Notes: generated by a model from the letters alone, not told the origin. A stretch of DNA of 64,000 nt from Spiroplasma_E ixodetis_B (GCF_040369795.1 NZ_AP028955.1:496001-560000); one strand, 5' to 3'. Counted from the stretch's first letter, positions 33,117-43,373 are shown. Program-made: numbers and translations.

Positions 33117-34263
33117 AGACATATTCCGTAAATAAATTTAATCAATTGTCAATAATAATATTTATAAATTTTTTAGTGTTAATAATTATAGAAGTTAATA
33201 TTTTTAAAAAAATACTTTAAAAATAAATTTATATTTCAAACACAAAAATTGTTAATATTATTTTTATATTAACTTGATAAAAATTTAAATTTTTAAAAAA
33301 ATATTAAAAATATTTTTTTATTTTAATGGTTTTGTTTTATTAAAAATTTCACAAAGTAAGTTAAATCTTAAGTACATAAGTCTAAATATACTTTTTCTAC
33401 ATTTATTTATTAAAATTTTGAATCTTTTTAATCAAGCAAAAACATGTTCAACTTTAATTCTAATTTTTGAAATAATTTTATTGTAGATTTTTTCTTGTTT
33501 AGTTAATTTTTTATTTTTAGTTTTTTAATTGGTAATATAGTATTTTTATAAATATTTTGTATTCCTTGATATCCCAAATCACCAATAATTATTGTTTTTT
33601 CTGAAAATTCAAGATTTGAATTTTTTAATATTTGAAAATAATGTACTTTTCCATTATCAGCAAAAATATCAACAATTTTTTTATTAAAAAAGTCATATAT
33701 AATTTGAAATTTTATAGAAAACATTCAACTTTTACCAGAAAAATATTCTAACTGTAGTTTTTTTAGTTGGTCTTTCAATTTCAATTTCAGTTGAATCAAT
33801 TAAATAAAATTGAAATTCATTTAAATCTTCTTGTTTTTTCTCAATTTTTGATTCATATTTTTTTTAAAAACTGATAATCTTTGTCATCACTAAGTTTATT
33901 TTCTACTCAAGTAATATTTCGAAAACAACTTGATGCACTCATTTTATATTTAATACTCATTTGGAAAAAAGTATAATATTCTTTTCAGTATACTAAAGTC
34001 ATCATCAATCTTTCTTCAACTGAAAGTTTATATTTTCTACCTTTAGTTTTTTTAAATTTTCTATTTCAATTAATTTTGTTAACATTTCATCAAAATGAAA
34101 ACGTCTTATACCAAAATATCTATAAAATTGTTCATTTTTTAATTTTTTTAAATTTTCAAAATTCATTTTTATCAACACCTTATTAATTTATTAATAAAGA
34201 AATTATAAAATAAATTTTAAATTATTAATTGACTTTTAAAAAATTTATTTACGGAATATGTCT
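33117..34263 (-). mobile_element. IS5-like element, copy E
   Basis: The copy is 1147 bp with both ends and the ATT duplication at 33114-33116 and 34264-34266. It sits in the IS630 gene at the codons for LDNATF. Confidence 0.88.
33318..34166 (-). pseudogene. IS5-like transposase, copy E
   Basis: The frame begins at ATG 34166. It has only 7 A's at the slip site and small deletions near 33858 and 34051, so neither direct reading nor a -1 slip restores the full protein. Confidence 0.78.
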
Positions 34264-34517
34264 ATTATCTAAAACTATAATTTGTCCACGCTTTAATACT
34301 GGAATCAGTATATTTTTTACATATGATTCAAAAATTTTACTGTTGCAATGTCCTTCAAATGCTCATAGGGCTTTTAATTTACCTTTATTTAGCGAACCAA
34401 TTATACTCATTCTTTTTATTTTATATGCGGATTTATTATCAAATAATCTTTTAACTTTTTCAGATCAACCATATTTATAAAATTCATTATCATCAATTCC
34501 AGATTCATCAATATATA

Positions 34518-35524
34518 GCTAACTAAAGTAATGTTTACTCATAAATAATGTAAAATAATAATATGTAATTTAAACAGTTTTTGAATTTAAAATTACAATT
34601 CAGCAATATTTAAAATAGATTAGGAAGATTAAATTATGCCAAAACCATACAGTGAAGACTTACGAAGAAAAGTAATAGAAGCCTATGAAAGTAAAAACAT
34701 GAAAATTAAAGAAATTTGTAAAGTGTTCAATATTACTAGAAAGACTTTATTATTATGAAGAAAAAGAAAAAAAGAAACTGGGCATATAAAACCAATTTTG
34801 AATTATCAAAAAGGACATAGCCACAAAATAAAGGATTTAGATGAATTAAAAAATTATTTAGCGCAAAATAAAGATGTTACAGTTCGAAAAGTAATTGAAA
34901 AATTTGGTGATATGATTAAAGAAATATTTTATAACTATTTCAAAAAACTAAATTATACATATAAAAAAACTTTTCTATATGAACAAAGAGATAAAAATAA
35001 ACAAGAAGATTTTTTAAAAGAAATAGCTAAAATAATGAATGAAGATTTAGTATATATTGATGAATCTGGAATTGATGATAATGAATTTTATAAATATGGT
35101 TGATCTGAAAAAGGTAAAAGATTATTTGATAATAAACCCGCATATAAAATAAAAAGAATGAGTATAATTCGTTCACTAAATAAAGGTAAATTAAAAGCCC
35201 TATGAGCATTTGAAGGACATTGCAACAGTAAAATTTTTGAATCATATGTAAAAAATATAATCATTCCAGTATTAAAGCATGGACAAATTATAGTTTTAGA
35301 TAATGCAACGTTTCATAAATCTAAATTAACACAACAATTAATTGAAAATGCTGGATGCAAACTATTATTTATTCCACCATATTCTCCTAATTTAAATCCA
35401 ATTGAACATTTTTGATTTGCTATAAAACATAATATAAGAAAAATATTACCAAATTATTGACCAAATATTAAAAAAGCGATTGATTTTGTTTTTCAATATA
35501 TGAGTAAACATTACTTTAGTTAGA
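34518..35524 (+). mobile_element. IS630-family element, complete copy
   Basis: The inverted ends GCTAACTAAAGTAATG and CATTACTTTAGTTAG bound a 1007-bp element next to TA dinucleotides, as expected for IS630/Tc1-type insertion. It lies across the boundary of the disrupted IS630 copy at its left. Its left and right flanks belong to different genes, so it too has taken part in a rearrangement. Confidence 0.85.
34636..35523 (+). CDS. IS630-family transposase
   Basis: A single 295-residue frame (TGA as Trp) includes an N-terminal HTH (EICKVFNITRKTLLLW), a linker, and the DDE domain with Asp in IDESGIDD (near 137), Asp in IVLDNATF (near 217) and Glu in NPIEHFW (near 257). Start ATG 34636 follows AGGAAG. 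It is the only full-length IS630 gene in the window and may be active. Confidence 0.88.
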
Positions 35525-35840
35525 TATACTATTAAGCAAGGAACGTATCATAATGAAGGGAAAATTAGTTATCCAGTAAATTTAACTGATACTATTAGTT
35601 CTTCATATTATTGATCACAAACGGGTCAATGAAGTAAAAGTGACTATACTATTAAAGATTTGATTAAACTTTTAGTTGATAACAGTTATAAAGAACAACT
35701 TAAAATTGGTTCTAACACTTATTAAATTATTTCAACAGATAATCCCGATAACCCAAAAACTGTTTTTTTTAAATTTGCCTATTTCTTGAGATTCACAGGG
35801 CGGAAAATTAAATGTAACATTTGATGAAAAATCTTTATAG
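35525..35840 (+). pseudogene. Orphan 3' gene fragment, frameshifted
   Basis: Beginning flush with the IS630 end, the frame reads YTIKQGTYHNEGKISYPVNL, then SSSYYWSQTGQW and DLIKLLVDNSYKEQL. A TAA follows SNTY, and the sequence then continues as DNPDNPKT. A run of T's near 35764 shifts the frame; read in the next one it ends LNVTFDEKSL-TAG at 35838-35840. I do not recognise it. Its Ser/Thr/Tyr-rich beta-like composition suggests a surface or extracellular protein. Only the C-terminal end remains. Confidence 0.45.
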
Positions 35841-35881
35841 TTTAATATGAATATAATCTTAGTTAATCATTAACTTTTTTT

Positions 35882-35918
35882 AATAAAATTGAAGTTTAAA
35901 ATTCAATTTTATTTTTTT
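35882..35918 (+). terminator. Intrinsic terminator (plus strand), in the trmB tail
   Basis: AATAAAATTGAA (35882-35893) pairs perfectly with TTCAATTTTATT (35902-35913), followed by TTTTT. The orientation fits the plus-strand orphan fragment. The trmB stop codon (35896-35898) lies in its loop. Confidence 0.6.
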
Positions 35919-36564
35919 GTATTAATAAATAATTAATGTTTTTATTTTGTTTAATGAATTTTTCTTCATATTCAGTTTTAATAAATGCTTCATCATTTTT
36001 TATTATATTATTATCTTGATGTAGATTAATTGTATATTCTAATAAATTTCATTTATTTTTTTGAAATTCTAAAAGTGAATAATTAAATAAATTGTTATTA
36101 TCTGTTTTAAAGTGAAGTTGACCATTTTTTATTAAAATTTTTTTGTATATTTCTAAAAATTTTTGGTATGTTAATCTTCTTTTAAAATGTCTTTTTTTAG
36201 GTCATGGATCAGAAAAATTTAAATAAATTTTATTAATTTCATTATTGGCAAAAAAATCTTTTAAATTTATGGCATCTTCTATAATTATTTTTAAATTACA
36301 TAATTTATTTTCAATTAATTTTTTTAATAATATAGTTACAATAGAAATATTTTTTTCAATAGCAATATAATTTTGATTTGAATTTTGTTTAGCAAGATTT
36401 ATAATGAAATTTCCTTTGCCACTTCCAATTTCAATATTGATTGGATTTTTATTTTGAAATATTTTTTTATTTCATTTCTCTTTGTAATTATAGGGATCAT
36501 TAATACATAAATTATTATTTGTTAAAATAAATTCTTTTGCTCATGGCTTATTTCTTACTCTCAT
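35896..36564 (-). CDS. trmB: tRNA (guanine-N7-)-methyltransferase
   Basis: TrmB methylates G46 of tRNAs using S-adenosylmethionine. The 222-residue protein has the SAM-binding INIEIGSGKGNFI near residue 45 and the family signature NFSDPWPKKRHFKRR near 125, with TGA as Trp in it. It is transcribed away from the ribosomal operon, and its start at 36564 has GGAAT upstream. It looks intact. Confidence 0.93.
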
Positions 36565-37034
36565 TGTAATTCCTTTTCTAATTTAATCAACATAGTTGTT
36601 ATAAAAGTGTAACTTACTAATTTTAGAATTATATCAAAATTGAAGTTTAAATATCTTTTGCTAAAAGAATTTCATTATTATATTTATATCATGTAATATT
36701 TTTATTTAAATAAATTTTGTGAAATATTATAATTATATATTACCTTTTACTTTTTTAAAGTAAGAAAATATTAAAAAAATAATGGTATTTTATTATTTTT
36801 TTAATAAAAATCTTTATTTTTTACAACTAAATTAATAGTTAAAAGATTATGAGCAAAAAACCCATTATTTTTTTGTTTTTTTGTATTTTGCTATTCCCTT
36901 TTACCATTACACTATGTTATACTTACAAGGCGTGATTGTTATGTATAAATGCTGATACACTGATATCAGTTGTCATTATATCACATGTTTTGTTCTTTAT
37001 TTTATTAAAAATCGTTCTAAGGAGGATATAGCCA
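36565..37034 (+). promoter_or_regulatory. Intergenic leader of the S10 operon
   Basis: No gene is seen in these 470 bases. Two hairpins stand out: TTTACTTTTTTAAAGTAAG near 36744, and a 15-bp stem at 36769-36806 (ATTAAAAAAATAAT / ATTATTTTTTTAAT, loop GGTATTTT). A candidate -10 TATACT is at 36918-36923, without a clear -35. A 12-bp palindrome ACTGATATCAGT lies at 36959-36970, between that -10 and the very strong AAGGAGGA site at 37020-37027. The leader could carry operon control, but nothing specific is recognised. Confidence 0.4.
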
Positions 37035-37412
37035 ATGGCAATCATAGGAAACAAAGTAAAAATTCGTTTAGAAAGTTATGATCACTCAGCTATTGACCAA
37101 ATAGCACAGAAAATTAAAGATGTGTTAAAAAAAGAAGGTGCTGAAGTGGTAGGTCCAATTCCATTACCAACTCATAAAGAAATTTTTACTATTCTTCGTT
37201 CACCGCATAAACATAAAGATTCACGTGAACAATTTGAAAAGAGAACTCACAAAAGAATTATTGGTGCTCAATTATCACCAAAATCTTTAAATGCTCTAAG
37301 TGGAATTACTATCCCTAATAGTGTTAGTATCTCTTTGATAATCGAATCTAAAGATGAAAAAAAATCAACTTTAAATCAAGTATCAAAAAAGATTAATAAA
37401 AAAAATTATTAA
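37035..37412 (+). CDS. rpsJ: Ribosomal protein uS10
   Basis: First gene of the S10 operon. The core (KVKIRLESYDHSAIDQ, PLPTHKEIFTILRSPHKHKD, EQFEKRTHKR) is standard for this 30S head protein, also known as NusE. At 125 residues it is about 20 longer than most homologues because of a Lys-rich C-terminal tail. AAGGAGGA lies 8 bases upstream. Confidence 0.96.
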   Translation: MAIIGNKVKIRLESYDHSAIDQIAQKIKDVLKKEGAEVVGPIPLPTHKEIFTILRSPHKHKDSREQFEKRTHKRIIGAQLSPKSLNALSGITIPNSVSISLIIESKDEKKSTLNQVSKKINKKNY

Positions 37413-37458
37413 AATTGATAAATATTAATTATTTACAACATATTCCAAGGAGGAAATT

Positions 37459-38151
37459 ATGAAAGGAATCTTAGGTAAGAAACTAGGAATGTCACAAGTT
37501 TTCTTAAACAACGGACAACTAGTTCCAGTAACAATTATCGAAGTACAACCAAATGTAGTAAGTCAAGTTAAAACAAATGTAAAAGACAAATATAGTAGTT
37601 TACAACTTGCAACGTTCGATCTTCGTGTTACTTTATCAAACAAACCAACAATCGGACACTTTAAAAAAGCCGACAGTCAACCTAAGCGCTTCGTGAAAGA
37701 AATTCGTAACATGAACGGATTTAATCATAAAGAACTTATTAATGTTGCTGACGTATTCACAGCAGGTGAATTCGTTGATGTTCAAGGAACTTCTAAAGGT
37801 AAAGGATTTACAGGACGCATTAAACGTCATAATCAATCACGTGGTCCAATGGGTCATGGATCAGGTTTACATCGTCAAATGGGTTCAACAGGTTCTATTA
37901 ATGCTAACCGTGTGTTTAAATCACACCCAATGCCAGGGCAAATGGGAAATGTTAAACGTAGTGTTGCTAACTTAGAAGTTATTAAAGTAGATAAAGAAAA
38001 TAATTATCTTTTAATAAAAGGTTCAGTTCCAGGACCAAAACAAGGCTTTCTTGTTATTAAACAAGCAGTTAAAAAACCAATTCTCAAAACCCCAGTATCA
38101 TTAGTTGTTAGAAATCAAAATACTACAACCGAAGTCACTGATGGTCAATAA
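37459..38151 (+). CDS. rplC: Ribosomal protein uL3
   Basis: The 230-residue 50S protein begins MKGILGKKLGMSQVF and has the central loop SRGPMGHGSGLHRQMGS near the peptidyl-transferase centre. The 46-bp gap from rpsJ holds an AAGGAGGA site. The C-terminal 15 residues extend a little beyond the usual end. Confidence 0.96.
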   Translation: MKGILGKKLGMSQVFLNNGQLVPVTIIEVQPNVVSQVKTNVKDKYSSLQLATFDLRVTLSNKPTIGHFKKADSQPKRFVKEIRNMNGFNHKELINVADVFTAGEFVDVQGTSKGKGFTGRIKRHNQSRGPMGHGSGLHRQMGSTGSINANRVFKSHPMPGQMGNVKRSVANLEVIKVDKENNYLLIKGSVPGPKQGFLVIKQAVKKPILKTPVSLVVRNQNTTTEVTDGQ

Positions 38152-38174
38152 AGTTAATTATGGAGGATAGCAAA

Positions 38175-38804
38175 ATGAAAATTAATGTTGTTAACAACGC
38201 TGGAACAAAAGTTAGCGAATTAACTTTAAACGAAAAAATTTGAGGAATTGAACCCCACAAGCAAGTTCAGTTTGATAGTTTATTAAGTTATAATGCTACA
38301 AAACGTCAAGGAACACACGCTGTTAAAAGTCGTGCTGAAGTTGCTGGTGGTGGTAGAAAACCATGAAAACAAAAAGGAACAGGGAATGCGCGTCAAGGAT
38401 CAATTCGTTCACCACAATGAAAAGGTGGTGGTATTGTTTTTGGACCAAATACTGATCGTAATTATTTAATTGGATTACCAAAAAAAGTAAGAAGATTGGC
38501 AATAAAATCAGCATTGGCTGCCAAATTTCAAAATCAAAACATAGTTGTAATTGATGAATTAAACTTTGAAAAACCTTCAACTAAAATTATGTTAGAAACT
38601 TTAAAAGTTTTAGAATTAGCAAACAATAAAACACTAATTGTTTCAGGAATAATCAATAAAGAAACAGTTATTAAATCAGGTCGCAATTTACCTAGAACAA
38701 CAACAATCACTGCTAATAGTATTAATATTTACGATTTATTAAATGCTAAAAAAGTATTGTTTACTACTGAGGCAATTAAAATCGTTGAGGAGGCTTTAAT
38801 TTAA
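38175..38804 (+). CDS. rplD: Ribosomal protein uL4
   Basis: The 209-residue 50S protein shows the exit-tunnel loop (TGNARQGSIRSPQWKGGG) and NYLIGLPKKVRRLA. Four TGA codons encode Trp. TGGAGGA precedes the ATG. In enteric bacteria L4 represses the S10 operon; no matching leader structure is evident here. Confidence 0.95.
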
Positions 38805-38805
38805 T

Positions 38806-39099
38806 ATGCATTTAAGTGAAGTTATAGTAAAACCAGTATTAACTGAGAAAACTTATAAACAAATGACTGAAGGTATCTATACATTTACTGTTAACCGTAA
38901 AGCTAATAAAAGTCACGTTAAAAAAGCCTTTGAACAGATTTTTGAAGTTATAGTAGCAGACGTTAATATTATTAATAGTAAACCAAAAACTAAAACTGTT
39001 GGTAGATTTGTCGGAAAAACATCGGCAGTAAAAAAAGCTCTTATTAAATTAGCTCCTGGTGAACAATTAAGTTTGTTTAGTTCTGAAGAACAAAGATAA
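38806..39099 (+). CDS. rplW: Ribosomal protein uL23
   Basis: This 97-residue protein lies at the tunnel exit and is a docking site for SRP and trigger factor. It starts one base after the rplD stop, with the GAGGAGG site inside rplD, so translation is probably coupled. VIVKPVLTEKTYKQM and YTFTVNRKANKS are typical. Confidence 0.95.
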   Translation: MHLSEVIVKPVLTEKTYKQMTEGIYTFTVNRKANKSHVKKAFEQIFEVIVADVNIINSKPKTKTVGRFVGKTSAVKKALIKLAPGEQLSLFSSEEQR

Positions 39100-39123
39100 T
39101 GAGATTGGAAGGAGAAAAAAACA

Positions 39124-39987
39124 ATGGCAATTAGAAAAATTAATCCCACTACCGCAGGAAGACGTAATATGACCGTTCTGGATTATAAACAAAACTTAAC
39201 TATTGGTAATAGCCCTGAAAAATCTTTATTAGTAAATTTAGTTAAACCAGCTGGTAGAAATAATCAAGGTAAAATTACAGTAAGACATCAAGGTAATGGT
39301 CATAAGGTTAAATACCGTATTATTGATTTTAAACGTAACAAAGACAATGTAGTTGGAACAGTTAAAACAATTGAATATGATCCAAATCGTAATGCTAACA
39401 TTTGTCTTATTTCTTATCTTGATGGTGAAAAGCGTTATATCTTAGCACCAAAAGGAATCAAAGTAGGAGATAAGTTATTAAGTGGTGAAAACAGTGATAC
39501 TGTTAAAATTGATATTACTGTTGGTAACTGTTTACCATTATCACAGATTCCACAAGGAACAGTTGTTCATAATGTTGAATTAAAACCAGGTAAAGGTGGA
39601 CAAATGGCACGAAGTGCTGGTGGTAGTGTTCAAATTCTTGGTCGTGATGAAACAGTTAAGTATACATTATTAAAATTAACATCAGGTGAAGTTAGAAAAG
39701 TATTAAGGAATTGTCGAGCTACAATTGGTACAGTTGGAAATGATGATCATAACTTAGTAAACATTGGTAAAGCAGGAAGAAATCGTTGAAAAGGAATTAG
39801 ACCTACTGTTCGTGGTAGTGTTATGAACCCAAATGATCACCCACATGGTGGAGGAGAAGGTAAAGCCCCAATCGGAAGAAAAGCTCCAGCAACACCATGA
39901 GGTAAAAAAGCATTAGGTTTAAAAACTCGTGATAGTAAAAAAGCATCAAATAAATTAATTGTACGAAGAAGAAATGCAACAAAGTAG
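39124..39987 (+). CDS. rplB: Ribosomal protein uL2
   Basis: The 287-residue protein is needed for subunit joining and peptidyl transfer. GRNNQGKITVRHQGNGHK and the C-terminal VRGSVMNPNDHPHGGGEG are diagnostic, the latter holding the conserved His. TGA codons encode Trp at RNRWKGIRP and TPWGKKA. Length is normal. Confidence 0.96.
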
Positions 39988-40004
39988 GAGGAAAAAAGTA
40001 ATAT

Positions 40005-40277
40005 ATGTCAAGATCTTTAAAAAAAGGACCCTTTGCTGATAGTCATTTATTAAACAAAGTGAAAACTCAAAATAAAAATAAATCAAAAAAAATTATTCAA
40101 ACTTGATCTCGTCGTTCAACAATTTTCCCACAATTTGTTGGACATACATTCGGTGTGCATAATGGAAAAACACATTTACCTGTATATGTAACAGAAGATA
40201 TGGTTGGTCATAAATTAGGAGAATTCGCACCCACACGTAAGTTTGGTGGTCACGGTTCTGACAAGAAAAAGCGTTAG
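40005..40277 (+). CDS. rpsS: Ribosomal protein uS19
   Basis: The 90-residue 30S head protein begins MSRSLKKGPFADSHLL and carries GHKLGEFAPTRKFGGHG. One TGA encodes Trp in IQTWSRRST. AGGAGGAAAAAA lies upstream. Confidence 0.95.
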
Positions 40278-40289
40278 GAGATAGAAATT

Positions 40290-40622
40290 ATGGAAGCAAA
40301 AGTTCATTTAGATAAATTACGCATTAGTCCAAGAAAAGTGCGTTTAGTAGCCGATTTAGTTCGTGATAATGCTGTTGCCAAAGCTCTAGTAATTCTAGCT
40401 CATGAAAAAAAACGCGCAGCACAGCCAATTATAAAATTAATTAATTCAGCAGTTGCTAATGCTGCTAATAACTATGGAATGGAAGCCGACAAATTACGTA
40501 TTAAGGAAATATTTGTAAATGAAGGTCCAACTATGAAAAGATTTATGCCCCGTGCTCATGGTAGAGCATATCAAATCTTAAAAAGAACAAGCAAAATCAC
40601 TATCGTGGTTAGCGATAATTAG
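40290..40622 (+). CDS. rplV: Ribosomal protein uL22
   Basis: The 110-residue 50S protein lines the exit tunnel. HLDKLRISPRKVRLVADLVR and the hairpin GPTMKRFMPRAHGRAYQI are typical, the latter near the macrolide site. The ATG follows TAGGAGATAG. Confidence 0.95.
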   Translation: MEAKVHLDKLRISPRKVRLVADLVRDNAVAKALVILAHEKKRAAQPIIKLINSAVANAANNYGMEADKLRIKEIFVNEGPTMKRFMPRAHGRAYQILKRTSKITIVVSDN

Positions 40623-40638
40623 GAGGTAAATAAGTAAT

Positions 40639-41382
40639 ATGGGTCACAAAGTTAGTCCAAATGGATTAAGATATGGTATCAATAAAGATTGACAATCACG
40701 TTGATATGCAACTAGTAATGAAGATTTAGCAAAATGAATTTTAGAAGACCACAAAATTAGAAAAGCGCTATTTGCGCATTTAAAAAATTATGGTGTTTCT
40801 AAAATTGAAATCGAAAGAACTAAATCACAAATTACCTTATTTATCAACTGTGTTCGTGTTGGTTCAGTTTTAGGGCAAGGCGGTTCAAACATTGAAGTAT
40901 TAACAACACTACTTCGTAAAACAATTAAAAATCGTAAAATAGGTATTAGAATTAATGTTGTTGAAATTAAAAATCCTGATATTGATGCGCAAACAATTGC
41001 TAATACATTAGCACAACAAATAAGCAATCGTATGTCACATCGTACAACACAAAAATTAGCAATTCGTAAAGCACTTCGTGCTGGAGCAAAGGGAATTAAA
41101 ACTCGTGTTTCAGGAAGACTTGGTGAAGCGGATATGGCACGTGTTGAAGGTTATTCAGAAAGTAGTGTTCCTCTAGCAACATTACGTAGTAATATTGATT
41201 ATGCTACTGCTGAGGCAAAAACAACTTTTGGTCAAATTGGTATTAAAGTTTGAGTATATAAAGGTGAAATTTTATCAGGAACTGACTCAACTCAACCTGA
41301 AATTATTTCAAAATATAATCAAAGAAATAATAACAATCGCCGAAATAATTACCCACAACAACCACGTAAGGAGGTAAAGTAA
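40639..41382 (+). CDS. rpsC: Ribosomal protein uS3
   Basis: The 247-residue 30S protein has MGHKVSPNGLRYGI, the KH-type region around GQGGSNIEVL, and GIKTRVSGRLGEADMAR. Six TGA codons encode Trp. The tail (NQRNNNNRRNN) is Asn/Arg-rich and slightly long. AGGAGGTAAATAAGTAAT precedes ATG 40639. Confidence 0.95.
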
Positions 41383-41383
41383 G

Positions 41384-41869
41384 ATGGCTATACCTAAGAG
41401 ATATAAACACTCTTGCGTCCACCGTTTAAGTTATGAAGGAACTGTAAAAGGTTGTAAAACAGTTGCTTTTGGAACTTACGGACTTCGTGCTGAAGAAGGT
41501 TCTTACATTACCGAAAGACAAATTGAAGCAGCCAGAGTAGCAATGACACGTTACATGAAACGTGGTGGAAAAGTTTGGATTAGAATCTTTCCACATTTAC
41601 CAATTACTAGAAAACCAGCGGAAGTACGTATGGGTTCAGGAAAAGGTTCAATTGATCATTGAGTCTCAGTAGTAAAAGCAGAAACAGTTATGTTTGAAGT
41701 ATCATATCCTAATGAAGCAACAGCACGTGAAGCATTGCGTCTTGCAATGCACAAGTTGCCAATCAAATGTAAAATTGTTACTAGAGAAATAAAATCAACA
41801 GAAGAAGTAAAGGTTGCTAAAAATTTAACAACAGAATTGGGTGAAGCAAATGGAAATGCAAGTAATTAA
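41384..41869 (+). CDS. rplP: Ribosomal protein uL16
   Basis: The 161-residue protein begins MAIPKRYKHSCVHRLSYEG and shows FGTYGLRAEEG, RKPAEVRMGSGKG and a conserved W from TGA (IDHWVSVVKA). The family is about 137 residues. The extra C-terminal residues run 20 bases into rpmC, so L16 and L29 overlap. Confidence 0.94.
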
Positions 41870-42344
41870 AAATAAATCAACTTTAGAATTACAACAAGAC
41901 GAAGAAACTCTTCGTGCACAATTGTTTGCTTTACGAATTCAAAGTTCGTTAGGTAAACTAGAAAATCCGCATATGATAAATAATCTTCGTAAGGATATTG
42001 CTCGTATTAAAACTGAATTAACTATCAGAATTAATAATGGTGAAAAAATCAAACCATTACATATTAATAAAATGGTATTACTAAAAGAAAATAAAGAAAG
42101 CAAAAAAACTAAAAAAGTTGCTAAAGTTGATGATAAAAAAGATATTAAAGTCAAAACAATAACTAAATCAGAAGTTATTAAAGAATCAGATAAAATTGCT
42201 AAAAAAGAAGTTACTGAAAAAACAAATAAATCAAAATCATCAAACAAAGAAGTTAAAAAAGTTACTGCTACTAAAGTAGAAAAACCATCTAAAAAACCTA
42301 CAGTTAAGAAAACTGTAACACCAGCTAAGGAGGACAAAGAATAA
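41850..42344 (+). CDS. rpmC: Ribosomal protein uL29 with long Lys-rich tail
   Basis: The first 68 residues are an ordinary L29 (LRAQLFALRIQSSLGKLENP, NLRKDIARIKTELTIR). About 95 further residues are almost wholly Lys, Glu, Thr, Val and Ser, giving 164 residues against a usual 65. The start is ATG 41850 or 41856, inside rplP, with GGGTGA upstream. The stop overlaps the rpsQ start (TAATG). The tail could contact the tunnel exit or SRP region, by position of L29. Confidence 0.93.
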   Translation: MEMQVIKNKSTLELQQDEETLRAQLFALRIQSSLGKLENPHMINNLRKDIARIKTELTIRINNGEKIKPLHINKMVLLKENKESKKTKKVAKVDDKKDIKVKTITKSEVIKESDKIAKKEVTEKTNKSKSSNKEVKKVTATKVEKPSKKPTVKKTVTPAKEDKE

Positions 42345-42622
42345 TGACAAATATTATTCCAAACAAACAACGTAAAACTTTTGTTGGAATTGTAAGTTCT
42401 GACAAAAATGATAAAACAATTACTGTTGTTGTTGAAACTTCAAAACGACATCCAATGTACCATAAAAGTTTTAAGTCAACTAAAAAGTATCATGCCCATG
42501 ATGAAACTAACCAAGCTAAAATTGGTGACAAGGTTGAAATCATTTCAACTCGTCCACTTTCAACTCTAAAACACTTCCGTTTGTTAAAGATTATTGAATC
42601 TAAAACAAATAAAAAAGTTTAA
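42344..42622 (+). CDS. rpsQ: Ribosomal protein uS17
   Basis: The 92-residue 30S protein has FVGIVSSDKNDKTITVVVE and HDETNQAKIGDKVEIISTRPLS. Its ATG overlaps the rpmC stop by one base, and GGAGGACAAAGA lies upstream, so the two are likely translationally coupled. Confidence 0.95.
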   Translation: MTNIIPNKQRKTFVGIVSSDKNDKTITVVVETSKRHPMYHKSFKSTKKYHAHDETNQAKIGDKVEIISTRPLSTLKHFRLLKIIESKTNKKV

Positions 42623-42643
42623 TTAACCAGGAGGATAAGAAAG

Positions 42644-43012
42644 ATGTTACAAAATCTATCGTGAGCCAATGTGGCTGACAACACTGGTATTAAAGAAGTT
42701 ATGGTTATTAGAGTTTTGGGCGGTAGTACTAAAAAATTTGCTAAAATCGGTGATATTGTTGTTTGTTCAGCAAAATCAGTAATACCTAATAGTGCAATGA
42801 AAAAAGGACAAGTTGTTAAAGCAGTTGTCGTACGTAGTAAATTTGGTGTAAAACGTAATGATGGTTCTTGTGTAAAATTTGATGATAATGCAGTAGTAAT
42901 TATTAAAGAAGATAAAACGCCACGTGGTACTAGAGTATTTGGTGTCTTGGCTCGTGAAGTTAAAGAGCGTGGTTATAATAAAATTGCGTCTTTAGCAGAA
43001 GAAATTGTTTAG
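42644..43012 (+). CDS. rplN: Ribosomal protein uL14
   Basis: The 122-residue 50S protein begins MLQNLSWANVADNTG, with TGA as Trp at residue 7; the family length is also 122. GIKEVMVIRVLGGS, VKAVVVRSKFGVKR and DKTPRGTRVFGVLARE are typical. CAGGAGGATAAGAAAG precedes ATG 42644. Confidence 0.95.
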
Positions 43013-43025
43013 GAGGATGAAGTAA

Positions 43026-43373
43026 ATGGCAAGCAAAAAGAAACCAGTTATTAGTCTTGATACTAAATTAAAAAGAGGCGACCAAATTAAAATCATCGCA
43101 GGAAAGCATAAAGGTCATACCGGACCAATTATCCAAGTACTTCGTGAAAAAAATCGTGTTATTATTGAAGGTATTACTGCTAAGAAAAATAAAAAACCTA
43201 CTCAAAATGATCAAGAAGGTGGAATTGTGGAAGTAAAAACTAGTGTTCACATTTCTAATGCAATGATCCTTGATGGTAAAAAAGATAAAAAAGTAACAAA
43301 AATTGGGTACAAAATTGATAAAGATGGCAAAAAAGTTCGTATTGCACGAAGATCTGAAACAGAATTACGATAA
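43026..43373 (+). CDS. rplX: Ribosomal protein uL24
   Basis: The 115-residue assembly-initiator protein has the KOW motif in RGDQIKIIAGKHKGHTGPI and GGIVEVKTSVHISNAMI. AGGAGGATGAAGTAA overlaps the end of rplN. Confidence 0.95.
   Translation: MASKKKPVISLDTKLKRGDQIKIIAGKHKGHTGPIIQVLREKNRVIIEGITAKKNKKPTQNDQEGGIVEVKTSVHISNAMILDGKKDKKVTKIGYKIDKDGKKVRIARRSETELR

Larger units (their letters stand above)
32895..34515 (-). pseudogene. IS630-family transposase, split by IS5-like copy E
   Basis: The C-terminal portion lies at 32895-33116 and the middle at 34264-34515, with all three catalytic regions (IDESGIDD, IVLDNATFHKS, NPIEHFW) present across the two parts. The N-terminal half is lost where the complete IS630 copy begins at 34518. 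The IS5-like copy E is flanked by ATT duplications in the gene. Confidence 0.83.

Noticed and set aside
28017..35524. A complete prophage
   Set aside because: Only a resolvase fragment and two small proteins look phage-like; no structural, terminase or lysis genes are seen.
41841..41849. GTG start for rpmC
   Set aside because: The ATG at 41850 fits the L29 N-terminus and the GGGTGA site better.
41939..42370. 143-codon minus-strand frame
   Set aside because: It is the antisense of the Lys-rich L29 tail, which gives a Leu/Phe/Ser-rich shadow.
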